Part shown: positions 27,409-40,639 of the stretch, piece after piece
How the letters are laid out: each line of letters begins with the position of its first letter
How positions within the stretch are numbered: the first letter of the stretch is position 1
Assembly (NCBI RefSeq): GCF_963678975.1
Contig: NC_089278.1
Coordinates: forward strand, 9,823,479 to 9,887,478
DNA length: 64,000 nucleotides
Direction: 5' to 3'
Source: Dysidea avara
Lineage: Eukaryota > Porifera > Demospongiae > Dictyoceratida > Dysideidae
The notes under the pieces: model-generated
Told to the model about the DNA's origin: nothing
Database searches by the model: none
Seen by the model: only the letters and a program-made list of their open reading frames with translations
Translations under genes and position numbers: made by a program

Positions 27409-27983
27409 TTTCCTATCAAAGTGATAGACAATTACTAAGTACTGCTTGGCAAATTAGCAGCTCTAATCGAGCCTGAATAGAAATTGATTCCAACACGAAT
27501 ATACTTCTATTTCACTGGTACAAACTAACGCATCACTGCTACTCACCTTCTTATGGAAGAGTACTAGAGCGAGAGTCACTTGACAAACTACCAACGAGAG
27601 ACTTACAATTTGAACCGAGAACACTGGGTGGAGTAACCTGACCGAATGTCAGATAGGTTCTATTTTTATGTACCGCAGGTTTACTACTATTTTTAGCACA
27701 ATCTATATTTAGCTACAATTTCAAACCATTTTCGGAAGAATTTATGTTACTATTTATATCATGCTAATGCACTTTAATAAGAGTTCCTTCGCTAGTTCCA
27801 GATTACACAGACTACGGTGTAGCGTGTAGCTAGGTTCTATACAATGGTACCTTGGTCAGAGCGCCAAGTGTAACTATGCATTTACTCCTTTAGATCTCTT
27901 ACGCGGATTTCCACGTAAGTTTTTGAATGAAAATCGTGTTTGGGTTCTAATGTATTGGTGCGGTAAAATTGTATAGGGCAAGC
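27409..27983. other. Shared upstream region of RAP1 (-) and F-box/WD40 gene (+)
   Basis: About 575 bp between divergent start codons. It must hold both promoters and 5' UTRs. I see no TATA box or other motif I would defend. Confidence 0.5.
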
Positions 27984-30900
27984 ATGGAAAGTTTACCTAA
28001 CGCGTCTACACAAACTGGAACTTGTTCCATAGAGGATTCTTTATCACATAATGATTATAAAGACATCACATCAAAGCCAAGATCAAAGGTGTGGACAAAG
28101 GTTGCTTGGTTTAGTCGCAAGACAAGGAATTCAGACTTAGCTATGCAGCACAGTAATACTGGCAGTTTTCAAAATGGCCATGGCTACATAGACTCAACTG
28201 AGTCACTAGACCAACTTCGCAGTACCAACCACATTTGGAGTTCAGACGATAGCTTAGATGTGCTGTCCAGAGATGACCATTGGCTGACAGAAACAGATGC
28301 TACTAATAGCATACAGGCCAAACGTCCATTAGATTTGCAGCTGAAAGGATGTGTTAGCCGTGCCCGGGCAATGTTCACTGGTGAACAAGTAAAACCAAAT
28401 CAAACTAGAACAACTACTGATGCTGGCAAAGTCACTAGTGATAATATTGAACAATCAAATGAAAGCAACTCATACACTGTTGATTATGAAACAGAGTTGC
28501 AGGATACGTTCAAAGATTTTTCAGAAGCATGCAGGGAATTTTTAAATGGGGGAGAATTGAGTGGTGCTTTTACTGCTGATGAAGATTTTGTCAGCACAGA
28601 TGATGTGGATGGTCCGTATGACAGTGAACCACCAGCTGCTGACAATAACCAGTATTCGGTTAGCGTGCAGTTTGACTCCACTGTCTATGAGTCAGAACAT
28701 ACTGCGTGTAGTGATGCTGAACTATCACAACCTGTAGCTGGAACACTGGTAACCAGTAGTGAACCTCCTAATCCAACTGTCATGTGTGAGTTTGCTAAAG
28801 AGCCAGTCTTATCTCAGAAAACATCTTCGATTTCGGGTGATCATTCTACTTTAGCCATACGTAGGGTTGCTACGCCTCCACATTCTGCTCCTTTAATGAG
28901 ACATCACATTTCATTGCCATTACATTCTGGGTCACCCAATTTGGGGTCTTTGAAGAACTTGTCTCAGTGCAGCAGCTGTAACAGTATAGATGCTGAGTCT
29001 CTGCCTGGAAAATTGAATGAATTGGGGCATAGTTGCTTAGTTCAAAGAGCAATGAGTGTACCACACAACGTACACAGCTACAGTCCAATTCTGGGTGCAA
29101 GAATTGACAGTCACTATTGTTCACATGAAAGAGGTGGTGGTGATTATCCACTTAGGGTGAGCAGCTATAACCAGCTTCAGTGCAATAGTCCAGATGTAGT
29201 TCACATCAGACAAAGCAGCCATCCCAACCAAGATCTGATGAAACGACTTCATGAGCCTACTAGAGATGACAACATTCCTTCTCCATTTTATAAACAGCAC
29301 AAGAAGGGATTTGGCCGCAAGGTCAGCGACCCACTTACTCAGGTACCGGAACTAACTGTGGATAGAGCATCCCAAGAAGAGTGTGATGGAGCAGTTACCA
29401 GGAGTGAAGAAGACACTGGCTCCACTTACAGTCTTCAGAGTATAATAAGTAATACCCAGAAAAGACTAGAGGCAGGTCAACTGAGTGAACATGGATCATT
29501 GTGGAGCTTGCGTAGTCGCTGCAGTAGTGTACGTAGCAGAACAGGGTCTCATTGCTGTGACCGGCTGCATGCCAGCTACTCTAAAGGTGTATCTGGAAAT
29601 GTGTTCAAGGAAAGGATGGAGGTATGAAATATTTTATTTCATTGCTTAGTACAGTGAAACCTCACTTAGCAGCCACCTCTGAAATAAGACCACCTTGTTA
29701 TAGTGGACACTTCGTGGGTCCCAAATACAGCTAATACGTACTTCATGACCTTGTTAATAAGGCCACCTCATTATTAAGTCCACAGAATTTTTGATGGCCC
29801 TATTAATGAGGTTTCACTGTAGGTACTTGTGCTGGTCCCTATATACATGTGCTGGTCCCTTCTACTGTAAAGAGGGAAATTTTGGCAGAGGAAAACTTTG
29901 GCAAATTTGGCGATTCGCTACAAATTTGCCAAAGTCTAACCCGCCAATTACTCATAGCGCCTGAGATTAGCATCTTTATAGCTATAGATTAAGCTTGAGT
30001 TCGCCAAAGTTTATTTTGCCAAATGCGATTTAGCTTGCTGTTCACCATAGCTTCCCTATTTTTATTGGTGTTTGGGTTTATGTCATACATTGGTATTCTG
30101 TTTAATTCCATATTTGTGTCGATGGTTTTACAGATGACGATCAGAAATGATATAAAATGTTTTGATTTCCTCTCCATGTTTCCTAAAGCTTATGGTTAAA
30201 AAGAAATGTGGCTAGCAGGAAAGTCTGCTATTAAAGAGGGAAAAGTTAGAAGTTACAATGATGTACTATATCCTTAGCACACATGCATCCACTTGGCTAC
30301 TTACATGCCATACAATGATCACACTGGAGGCCCCAGTAGTAGTAACCTATAGTGTATGTTGTGTGTACTATTTACAATACGACATTAATTGTTAGTGTGA
30401 TCACAAAGTGAGAAAATAATGTTCACTTTGTGGTGGTGACAGTTTAAAAGTATCGTTGAAAGTACCCTTAGTAAAATGCAATATCAATTTTATTTTTACC
30501 AGAATGACTACCCATCAGTCACTCCAGTGACCAAATACACTAACACACACACACATGCATGATTTTACTCTTGTTTGGTAATAGAAATTCTGAGGACCGT
30601 ATTTTCTTGTTTAAATGCCGCACCTTTAATAGTCACCACATTTGGATGGTGGCCACACTGTATCCTTAATGATGATCATAAACTCCGCTCTTGAATAAAC
30701 ACCACGGCTATTATTTGAATCCATACTGGGTTAGGAAGAAGGTGAAGTAGAATATCCTACAGTATTATTTACATGTAGAAGTTTTCTCAGCAAGGAAAAG
30801 AGCAATAGTCATTCTTCATGTATCTAGAGGCCATATACCATTCATTTGCTGATTCCTTTTAGTGCATATCACAGTGAAATGTACTAGAGCTATTTTGAGA

Positions 30901-33900
30901 GCTACTAAAGTAAGCTAATACTCTTCTTGTAACTATAGTTGCTGTACTTTAAGACCTGCTTATGCTATAAACACCGCCCTATAATAGTGGTCACCTTGTG
31001 ACTGCACTGATTTTAGCCACAGCGTTTAACCTAGTAAATATATGGCATGCACAAATTTGTAGATGATAATTCAAAATTAGTATATGTTACAATTAGCTGT
31101 GTCTAAAGAACTCGTGAATTAGTAATATCCTTAATTTAAATCAGTACAACTTGCAAATGAGTAGGGTGGTCCAGTTACCCAGTCTAAACAGATAAAAGAA
31201 TGTTTTAACCATGTTTAGAATGTGTACATCTGTGGCCTTGTCTCTAATGATTCTCTGTTTCATCTTTCAGTAAGTTTCTGTTTTAGGCCCTTTCCAAAAT
31301 TGGAATTGTGTGACTGAGAAAACTTATAGCACTGACATACTATCCATATATCAAATGCAAGCAGTTTATGATTTCTCTGAACTAGTCCTTTCATCCCAAT
31401 GTGTTACATGTGGAAGTGTATCATATGTTTTACATAATTATTGTGATTTCATATCTGAGACTGATTTATGTTGTGTGTCACTATGAGTTTATGAAGTCTT
31501 AAATTGATTTGTAGAAAGTGCTACTGTGGTTCAATGAGTTTAATGATCAACAAAGAAACATCATGTTCACCAAATTGTTGGCAAGTGATACACACATGTA
31601 CACACACACACTGTCATGTAACGTCTTCTACAGGGTAACTGTAACTGTGCTCAAATGCATTTGCTGTCGGTATACATGGAACCAATACTACATGTTAGTT
31701 GTCCACACAACTGTGAAGACTTTCTCTCATGGCTACCTCCTGGACTTGCATTTCACATACTCTCCTACCTTGACCCAGGTATGAGCTAAGTCTTGTGGTT
31801 ATTACTGTTTACTGCCTCCCTACCATAATAACTAAGTTTGTTTATAGTATTTAATGATGTTTTAATAGGACTGTGGTTGTATCCACAAGATTGTTTAATG
31901 TAGTTAATTTCTTGCCACACAGTGAGTCTGTGTAGGTGCAGCCAAGTCAGTTTTAGTTGGTTTAACATGGCCAATGATCCTAAGCTGTGGATGAACTTGT
32001 GTAGGTGAGTAATGATGGACACTGTCAAGAAAAGTTAACATTGTATTGCTTCCATTAAGAGTGGACAAGTGGCAGTTGTCCCCAGCTTCACAGCTCAAAC
32101 AACTAACTTCTTATACATTACCAGATGGCAGAGTACAGGTATTTTTGTTGATCAAGGAAAGTTACACATTAATCTCCTATTCTAATAGTGGAAGGCGATA
32201 TTTACTGAGCGCTACAGACTGTTCTCTAACTGGATGAAGGGGAGATGCACTGTTAGGACTTTCGCGGGTCACACACAAGGTACATGCATACCTTGTAGGT
32301 CAAGTATTTGTCTTTACAATGTAAAACCCACACTTGTACAGCTTCCCTCATTGTATTGTTTGTGCTGGAGGCAAATGATATCAAATATGTATGAGTGGCA
32401 TATGGTTGTATTGAGTGATACCTCCTTATATAGGCATCATGTGTATCCAGTTTGATGACACAAGAATAGTCAGTGGCTCATCAGACAAGACTATCAAAGT
32501 GCTATGACATGCATCATGTACTGTTTTTTAGAGTGCTACATTTTATTCAGGTATGGAACATACGTACCAATACACCATGGGCTGCGCTGACACTTGCCGG
32601 ACATTCAGGACCCGTCCGCTGCCTCCATCTCTATGGTAACAGGCTAGTCAGTGGTTCTACAGACCGGACAATTAAAGTGAGCTTCTATTCATATGAGAGA
32701 TATAAATGTTTTGTTTAGGTTTGGGATCTGGCAACTGATAAAGTTGATTGGGTGGGAGCAACTTGTAGAGCTACAATGGTTGGCCATAGTCACACAGTCA
32801 GGTGTCTGCAGGTGTGTACAACAGCTGAAACATCTCAATAGATTAATAAATTGTTTATAAACTGTTTACTGCAAATAAAGTGTATAGGCCCAATATGTTT
32901 GAAACCCATCAAGTTACCAGGTTGTCTGCAATTGACACTTAATTGCCCATATGCAGTTGTACCTCATTACATGCAACATTAGTGTCAACACATTTAACTG
33001 TTTGGCATGTGGTGTTAGTTTCCCATCTTGTGGTTTGTGGCTTGTTGTTATAGTCTGATGGAGAAAAGGTGATAAGTGGCTCCTATGACCACTCGTTGAA
33101 AGTATGGGATGTCAAATGTGGCCAGTGCAGGGTTACACTAAGGTGTGTGCTACCACTCTTTTGCTGACTGCGATAACAGATGTATTACTAACAGGGGCCA
33201 CACAGATGCTGTGCTGTGCTTACAGTTTGTTGGGGATACTCTGGTGTCAGGCTCAAGTGATCAAACAATAAAAGTAAGGGTGTTGCTGTTGTCTTTCATT
33301 TTATTAACTTGGTTTAGGTGTGGAGTCTTCCACAAGGTCAATGCAAGATGACTTTACATGGCCACCAGGCTGCAGTCACTTGTGTGCAATTTGACCAGAG
33401 TAGAATTATCAGCGGATCTCTAGATCGGTTCATCAAGATCTGGAGTATAAATTCTGGCCAGGTACGTATGAACTAATCCATGTCCACACAAGTGTAATCT
33501 TGTGGATAGTGTATCAGGAATCTGGACTGGATTAAGGCCGAAGGGCACACAGGAGTAATCAGGTAGATGTTGTTTGGTTCTTTCTTTGCTATTATTTTAT
33601 TCTTGTTATATTTCAGGCAGTTACAAGTTGATCGGTGGAAGATGGTCAGTGCTGCAGATGACCGAACACTGAAGGTGAGAGGATGCTGTGTTGTGTGCAA
33701 TTTTGGTAGAGGAGGATATAATGGAAATCATTTGTGTCATATAAAATTAATGTGATGATTGTTTTTGTTCATAGTTTAATGTTATCTACATGTGTAGGTG
33801 TGGGGTTTGGATTCAGGCAATAGACTGGTTACTCTACAATCACATACTGATGGTGTAACATGTCTACAGTTTAACGACACTACAATTGTATCAGGGTCTT

Positions 33901-33941
33901 ATGACAAGACTGTAAAACTGTGGGATTTCTCTGCTTGTTGA
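27984..33941 (+). CDS. F-box/WD40-repeat protein, substrate receptor of an SCF ubiquitin ligase
   Basis: Fifteen exons give roughly 990 residues. The first exon (27984-29621) encodes 546 residues of disordered, Ser-rich sequence. Exons at 31515-31580 and 31634-31780 carry a helical lead (L-L-W-F-N-E-F) and the F-box (W-L-P-P-G-L-A-F-H-I-L-S-Y-L-D-P). The next exons finish the F-box (L-C-R-C-S-Q-V), then a basic linker (R-Y-R-L-F-S-N-W-M-K-G) enters about seven WD40 repeats with repeated S-G-S-x-D-x-T-I-K motifs. It stops with TGA at 33939-33941. The F-box binds SKP1 and the propeller binds phosphorylated substrates, as in FBXW7 and beta-TrCP; I cannot assign an orthologue. Intron 2 appears to be GC-AG. 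Many exons end exactly after the T-I-K of a WD repeat. Confidence 0.88.
29652..29819. mobile_element. Pogo-like MITE in F-box/WD40 intron 1
   Basis: A 168-bp element with termini cagtgaaacctcactta and its near inverse complement (taatgaggtttcactg), flanked by TA on both sides. Same terminal family as 5737-5933. The remaining 1.9-kb intron shows no exon. Confidence 0.7.
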
Positions 33942-34106
33942 TATTATGTACATATGCAGTCCAATCATTTTTATACTTATCCATTCTCATTTTTTTTGTA
34001 TTCAATCTTTTTCTACAATTCTATTATTTGTACTGCAAGTTCACTGATCTGAAAAATATTATGAAATTGATTATTATGCTACATAGGAAGACGTGCATAT
34101 TAAATG

Positions 34107-34830
34107 TCAACACGCGTAAAATCCACCATCGTGTTTTCTTGAGTAGCCTCTGTTGGTTGTTTCACTGTGATGTCCCTCTGTGTGTGGGACACAAGGTAAA
34201 CATACAAGCCTGGGTGTATTTTTACATACCAATTGCAAGTCCCTTTTCAGAGCTGATGGTTTTCTTGTGTTTGTCTGTGTATTCCACTAGTGGCTTATCC
34301 TCAAGAGTGACTGGTTTAACTGCAACAGGCCTGTTCTTCAGTATCCGTCTGTACATGTACACAACATCAACATACTACATAGAATTGTTTTATAGCATAC
34401 CCATGGGGTAAGCCTAGTGTTTCTGACTGCAATAAGCTTTCTGCTGTAGATTTCATAAACTCGTTGTGGTGGTCATACTTGGATTTCATGACAAAATCTA
34501 GCTTGTCATTTGGCGCCTGGAGAGTTGGAGACAATATACAACCGATTAACAATGATGTGGATTACTTTTGAATCGTAATGATAAACCTCTCTTCTCATGC
34601 TTGCTAGAGTTGGTGTTAGATTTAGCCTCTGCCATGGGTCTAGCTCTCCTTGCTTCAAAGTAACTTTTTCTGTTGGTGGAGGCGACTAGTAAAAATACAC
34701 AAATATAACAGTACTGATTTAACTTAATCTTCAAACATTTTACCATTGTGGGTCCAAACTTCTCATCATTTTCTAATCTTGGAAACGGGTATGGATCCCG
34801 GTTAACTTCTGTAGCGAGTTCTGTTGACAT
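34107..34830 (-). CDS. CFAP276: CFAP276 (C1orf194-like) ciliary microtubule inner protein
   Basis: Five exons give 170 residues, matching the roughly 169 of the vertebrate protein: 34744-34830, 34566-34685, 34401-34516, 34230-34348 and 34107-34177. Conserved landmarks are W-Q-R-L-N-L-T-P-T with S-M-R-R in the middle, Y-D-H-H-N, and the C-terminal N-R-G-Y-S-R-K-H-D-G-G-F-Y. CFAP276 sits inside the lumen of ciliary doublet microtubules and stabilises them. It converges with the F-box/WD40 gene (165 bp between stops). An RFX-type X-box lies 47 bp upstream of the start. Confidence 0.9.
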
Positions 34831-34876
34831 TTCAACTGCACTGGATTTTATTTAATGCCTCCTGTATAGTTGTTAT

Positions 34877-34890
34877 GTTGCTATGGTGAT
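34877..34890 (-). promoter_or_regulatory. Candidate RFX X-box upstream of CFAP276
   Basis: On the coding strand it reads ATCACC-AT-AGCAAC, which fits the X-box consensus RYYNYY-N(0-3)-RRNRAC at every position. It lies 47 bp before the ATG, the usual distance for ciliary genes driven by RFX factors. Confidence 0.5.
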
Positions 34891-36371
34891 ATATTAAAGT
34901 TGCGATAGAAAACGGAAATTCGTATTCTTTACTGCTTTACCCCCCGCTGAATTGTATTGGACAACGATGAATTTCTGGGCGACCTGGTATCGTACAAGAA
35001 GCACAAAGATTTGGTAAGCAGTAAATAACGTTAGCATTGTAAAATTGGTATATATTATCATTGAATTTGAGTACTGATCGCGTCGCGTGTTGATTGCATT
35101 TACTGAAATAGTCTCCTTGTTTACTCTCTTCACAACGCTAATAATGTACATGGATTTTAGCGTGAAATAATGGCTGTGGACCGTATGGCTTGTTAACAAA
35201 AACCCGGCTGCTTACGGGAATGTTTGCACGACAGATGGGGGTGTAGCTACATTCGTGTATGTGGCAAGCAAACACATATCAGAAGTACAGAGCTTAAGCT
35301 GTTGTTAGCTACACTTGTATTGATCTGTATCACACCTGTGGCTATAGTGACGGGTTAAGCGGATATAGTCATGCCCTATAAATCCCATCACATCGCTACA
35401 TTCCTTGAGGGTGCGGGCTAGCACTTTTATGTTATCGATTAGTATCGTTTGCACCTCGGGCAATCAATGTTCTACTATAAGGTTGGGTAAAAAAGCTGAT
35501 CGGTGCAGCAGCGGCAAACTTTGCCATTCCCTCAGCAAGTAAACATCCCGTTCATATTTCCTGCTCATGCAAGTGCTTGGGTGACAATGTTTTGACTATT
35601 TGTAAATCATTTATGCTACCATTAGGGACCTGTGAGAAGACTTAAAGCCTGTGAATACAGGGAGTCAAAAACATGTAACAAGAATCCAGAAAAAATCCCA
35701 GACCCAATGGTGACTGAGCAATACTATACATCTAATACTGTAAATTGAAAAATGCACTGCCAGACCCAGTCATGAACCAATCAACACCTTAATGCTAGTA
35801 TGTGAGGCTTGAGAAGTATTCAAAGGACAATTAATATTTTGACATATTTCTAACCCTATCAAAATTAATGCTTGCCTAAAACATACAATATGTGTGTTTA
35901 GTGGCTTAAAATTCACAACAAAAAATGCACCTGGCATGTGTAGGCACGGCAATAGAGGATACAAAGGTTATGGGGAGGAGAGACTATGTTGGCCAGATTG
36001 GTTATATGTTTTGATCAGCTCTAATTACAGCAAAACCTCATTAATAGGGCTGGGACCAAAACTTATGGCGTCATGCTGTCAGCCACTATTGAGTGTTTCA
36101 TAGTTGGACCTGGTCATTATAATGACGAGATGGCTGATGTCATTTATACCTATGTTTGTGAATGTAGCTTTTAACACATGGTGGAAAAAATGGGAACTTT
36201 TCAATATGTACAACTTTTCCAGATCATCACTTGTTTCACCACTATTTCCCATAGTAAGATGTTTTATTGTCAACCACTTCACTGTTAATGTAGTGATAGA
36301 TATAAGCTGTTATGTGGTGTCATCTGTCTGCTTTTGAAAATAGGTAGTTGCTAATCGGAGGATAGTAGTTG
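34891..36371. other. Intergenic region, CFAP276 to Ser-rich gene
   Basis: Apart from the X-box, I see only a degenerate pogo-like MITE fragment (36028 to about 36100, beginning cagcaaaacctcattaat). Short open frames here have no domain, coding signature or splice context. Confidence 0.5.
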
Positions 36372-38545
36372 ATGTGGACTATGAAAATGGGTAAAACTAA
36401 GAAGTCCAAAGCTCAGAAAACAATTCGTAGTAATGTAAGTTGGCCAGACAGCTAATATTTGCCATGATAAAATATTAATATTTGCTATAGGCATCAAGCT
36501 CTGGTCCACTATTAGACAAACTCTGGCCTAGAGGGCTAAAAGGAGTAAGTAGAAGGACCTTCTATAATTTTATTCCATAAACCATTGTTGTTCACACAGA
36601 CAATATTCTGGAAAAGCTCCAGCAGCGAGAAGCTTCCAGCTAAAGCAGATGATCAAACCAGCACTGGAACACAGAGCAGCCAAGGTAGGTTTATTGTTGA
36701 TGCATTATTTCATACCATGTGTGGTTACATGGATCAAATCATTGCTTCAAGGAGGTCTGCTTGTGGTTTAATCACTTACAATGCCAAGGGCATTTTTTGG
36801 GGCTTTGTTAACCACAGCTTGGTTTACATCTCCTGTGCAGAACCACATTTGTGTAAACTTGTGTGTTCTGTTGGCACTAGAGTGTCATTCCATCTGATGT
36901 GTACATCAAGTTTTGGTCCCCATGGGCTGCCCATACTGGTTACACACCCATGGCATAGTAATCTGATACCACTGACTTTTCACCTACTTAACAGCATAAA
37001 CTAACTATCTCAGTCATTCATACACTTAGGGTGTTGCAGATAACAGTGTTTTTCTTTTGTTGACAGGTTCTGCAGTGAATCTTGCTGGTACTGCTAGTTC
37101 AGGGTAAGTGTATATATTTTAGTAAACCTATTACTGTTTTTCCTATACATACCTAAAACTATAATAATGTATTGTTTTTGCATATTGTGTAGGTCTTTTC
37201 ATAATATGCTCCCACCAATAATTGCTGGTGCACAAAACCTGAACTGTGCTTCAGCCAAGTCAGTAGCAAGGTAACTAGTTGTTTGTTATTCCTTTGTAAG
37301 TAGCCAGTGTTATTTCATACAGCTCTGGCTATGGCAGTATGCCAAACAGCACAAGAAATAGTGTGATAGAAACTAGCCTACCACCAGTTCCTGTTCACTC
37401 AAACATGTATGGCTCAGATTCTGATATTCAGAAAAGCAGTCCGGACACTTCCCCGCTCACAGCTAAAAAGTGGAGTGTATCAAGCTGTAGGAGATCAAGG
37501 GATGAGTCCAGTAGTTGGGTATGGAGTTTTATTTTCACTGCTATCCATGTGTCATTTGCTACCTCTACATAGGTATTACGTAGTCAAATGTCACGTCACA
37601 AAATCAGTGCAGCATCTACATGTAGTGTACCACCTCGTCCTTCACAATCGTCAATGTACTCTTTTATGCCTATGACAATCACGTGAGTTATGTCTATACT
37701 GTTGTAGTGCATGTATCACTGTAGACTGTTTTATTTTGTAGACAATTACCTAACAAACAATTTAGAGGTTCAGATCCCATATCCCTTTCACATGCAGCAT
37801 CAAACAGGAAACCGTAAGCCTTTTCTATTATTTCATTTTGTGTATCCATTACCTTTGCAGACGTGTAGTTAAAGTACACAACCGTGAGTACAGCTTTTCG
37901 TCTGCTTTGGGTCGAACTAGCATTGAAGTACGGGAACCTGGAATGAGATATCGGAAATCATCTGACGCCTACTCTAAGAAGCCCTCCCTAACTAACAGGG
38001 CATCTATTGCAAGTCTGCCACCATTGGATGAACACCACAAAGAGGCAACTGCCAGTGCTACCAGGCCACAAAGGAACAGTTTTAACTGCAAAGCTCACCC
38101 AGAAAAAGAGAACAACCTTGCAGCCACAGCGAGCCGACTGAGCATAACCAGTCAGAACTTAAACGGAAGACCTTCCGTTACTAGTTATGCCAGTGATACT
38201 GGACAAAGAAGATCAGTTCATAAAATATCAATAACTTCTGTGGATGATGGCAAAGTGGTAGCAAACAGTGGCCCACCAGTTGCTATTATTGAAGAGCCAG
38301 TAGAAAGACCGACAAGCAAAAGACGATACGGGACCATCATGCTTGAAAGTCCCAGGTTATGCGACATACAAAATGCGGATTCTCCTTCTTTCAAAAAGCC
38401 AGTGAAAGCACCAGCTGCCAGAGGGAGGAAGGATTCTCTAGTGGTTCCAGCAGTGCCACAGATTGTTTTCATCTCACCTACACCTGATCCAAGTTATGGA
38501 GCACCATCACCTTCTTCATCCAGTTCACCTTCTGACCAACAATGA
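36372..38545 (+). CDS. Unrecognised Ser-rich, basic, disordered protein
   Basis: Several short exons join in frame: 36372-36434 (basic N-terminus M-W-T-M-K-M-G-K-T-K-K), 36491-36544, one starting at 36600, one from about 37067, one from about 37193, one near 37322, one near 37573, one near 37741 and a long last exon from about 37860 to the stop at 38543-38545. A TAG six bases before the chosen ATG supports this start. The product is rich in Ser, Pro, Arg and Lys with R-x-x-S and S-P sites, suggesting a phosphorylated, unstructured scaffold or cytoskeletal/nuclear factor. No domain is visible. It converges with BORCS6, about 200 bp between stops. Exon structure is moderately sure; function unknown. 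Confidence 0.65.
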
Positions 38546-38747
38546 CTTGCAACTTGAATGTGTCATATGTACCATTCATTTCCTTTGCATTCTCTGTACA
38601 AAATCAAATGTAAAATTTCACAGTGTAAACAATTACAAATAAGATGCATGTTTGTATTAAATTATGAGAAATTTCCTGCTATCTGACTGCTTTTTCAAGC
38701 ACCTTCAAGGATTCGCTGACATCCTTGCTGTTACTACGTTAAGGAAT

Positions 38748-40639
38748 TTACCATAGCAAACTATTCATCCACAATTCAGTGGTAGGATACATTTGTGCAG
38801 CCAGCTCTTCAACAGGCTTCATGTTTTGAATCAACTCTTCAAACTTAGCCAGGAAGGCATATGTTGTCTATGATAAACAGTAAACTGTTGTTGATTTAAA
38901 TCCATAGCATACCTTGATACACTCATCAACTGTAGTGTGCATGTCATCCACAGCTTCCTTGTGTAGCGAAACAGACAGCTTAGTACACGTAGCCATCTAC
39001 GAAACAACATCATGTAATAGCAAATATAATTTTAGCTTACAGCATGTAAACTGTATTTGAGATTGTCCATCATATAGTCGAGAGCTTCAGCAACTTTCTT
39101 GGCATTCTTCTCGATATCTCTAAGTGCTGAGTTATCCAGTAGAACCTCATCAATTGCAGCCTATCCAACAACCAGTGCCTAATACATTATACTCTATCAG
39201 TAATAACTTACAGTGCAAGCCCCCCTTTCAGGTGGATAAAACAGTGGTATTCCTACAAAGAAACAAATTAAGTAGTTAATACAAGCAAAATGGATACATT
39301 TGTGCAATGAGACGGTCACAAATGAACCGTAACTGTTAAACATCTCACTGGGAGGATGCCAGATTATTATGCATTTACAAAACCATTGACAACAATTGAT
39401 ACCTCATGGTGAGCTCACCATTAAATAAACACAACTTAACTTACCACCTTTGTGTCTGTGCTTGAAGGTGGCAATCTGTGACTGATCAATAAACACTTCT
39501 CCTCTTTGGTCTGCTTTAGCTTTTACATGATGGTGACTTGCTTTGTGTGGTATGACAATTGGTGATTTCTCCTCGGCCAGAAGGGCCTCAGTCGCTGCCT
39601 CAGCTGGTTCAAAAGTTTCTCTCTGCTTGGGCTTCTTCACTGGATGAGCAAACAACAGTCCTGGTGATTCAAATGCATTTTGTGTTGGCTTCAATTTTTC
39701 GGAAAGACTAGTAGTAACTGAGCTAATGCTAGCATCAGTCACTCTCTCAGAGTCAACAGAAACATTACCTGTGTGTGGTACCTTGGAAATTAAGCTAGAG
39801 TTTGTAACTGCCATCATACCAACAATACTTGGACTAGCATTACTAACTGGTGTATCAATATGTGGAGTAACAATGGGGCTTAGTTCACCACTAACAAAGG
39901 GACTTGGGGAAAGATCAAGTTTAACATCAGTAAGAGCAGCGGAAGTGCTGGGTTGAGCCCCAATAGGAGTACTATTCAACTCAAGTGCACGAATAATGGT
40001 TGGCTGGGTATTTGCTGGTGAAGTATCAATAACAATATTTGAACCATTAGAATCAGTTGCATTAGTAGCATCAACTTTCAGTTGTGTGACAGCACCTGTG
40101 ACGTCTACCAGAATATCACTAAAACTGTCATTACTCTTCAATGGAGTGATGTCAACAGTTGGTGGAGTGATAGTCAAATTAAAATGGTCAGCGCCGTGAT
40201 CCTTTTCTTCTCCCTCATCTTCTTGTTTGATTTCTTCTTCATCTCTACCACTTTCTGAAGTGTTTTCATCTTGTACCAATCCTGGGAACAGCATTCCTGA
40301 GTTCTGTTTGTCACCAGTAGTTGTCCTGTGGTAGCCCGTTCCAGTATCTGGTGACGAAGCCGTCATTGAACTCTGTAACTCATCGAGACTAAATATCACT
40401 GATGTCTGGTTATAGTCAGACTCTTCAGAACTTGATGCTCCATTGTAACTAGAACTTATATCCGACTGTTTGAAATTCTCCTCCCTATCAAACACTGGTG
40501 TTAGTTTGCTTGATATTGGAGAGGTGGAGAATTGGGTTTGGGATGAGTCCTCAATTAAACGTGATTGGTTCTTATTGGTGTCCATTCGGTGTTTGCCATG
40601 ATGTGCAGTGTTAACAGAAGTATCTCTTTCAGAAGTCAT
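38748..40639 (-). CDS. BORCS6: BORCS6 (lyspersin-like), BORC complex subunit
   Basis: Five coding exons give about 519 residues: 39445-40639, 39212-39252, 39041-39160, 38913-38996 and 38748-38867. The last three encode the helical BORCS6 domain (A-K-K-V-A-E-A-L-D-Y-M-M, then S-L-H-A-M, then T-V-D-E-C-I-K, then F-L-A-K-F-E-E-L). BORC on the lysosome surface recruits ARL8 and drives kinesin-dependent lysosome positioning. The N-terminal 400 residues are acidic, Ser/Thr-rich and disordered; they carry S-P-I-V-T-P-like motifs. An ATG at 40639 was chosen because the frame upstream has no family features; an acceptor-like 'ggttag' just before it allows a 5' UTR intron. The gene is divergent from IFT122. 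Confidence 0.85.

Noticed and set aside
27984-33941. Naming the F-box/WD40 gene FBXW7
   Set aside because: The last WD repeats and the F-box lead differ from FBXW7, and I cannot establish orthology without a tree.
34894-35199. 100-codon minus-strand frame upstream of CFAP276
   Set aside because: No domain, and base composition is not coding-like; it would overlap the CFAP276 promoter.
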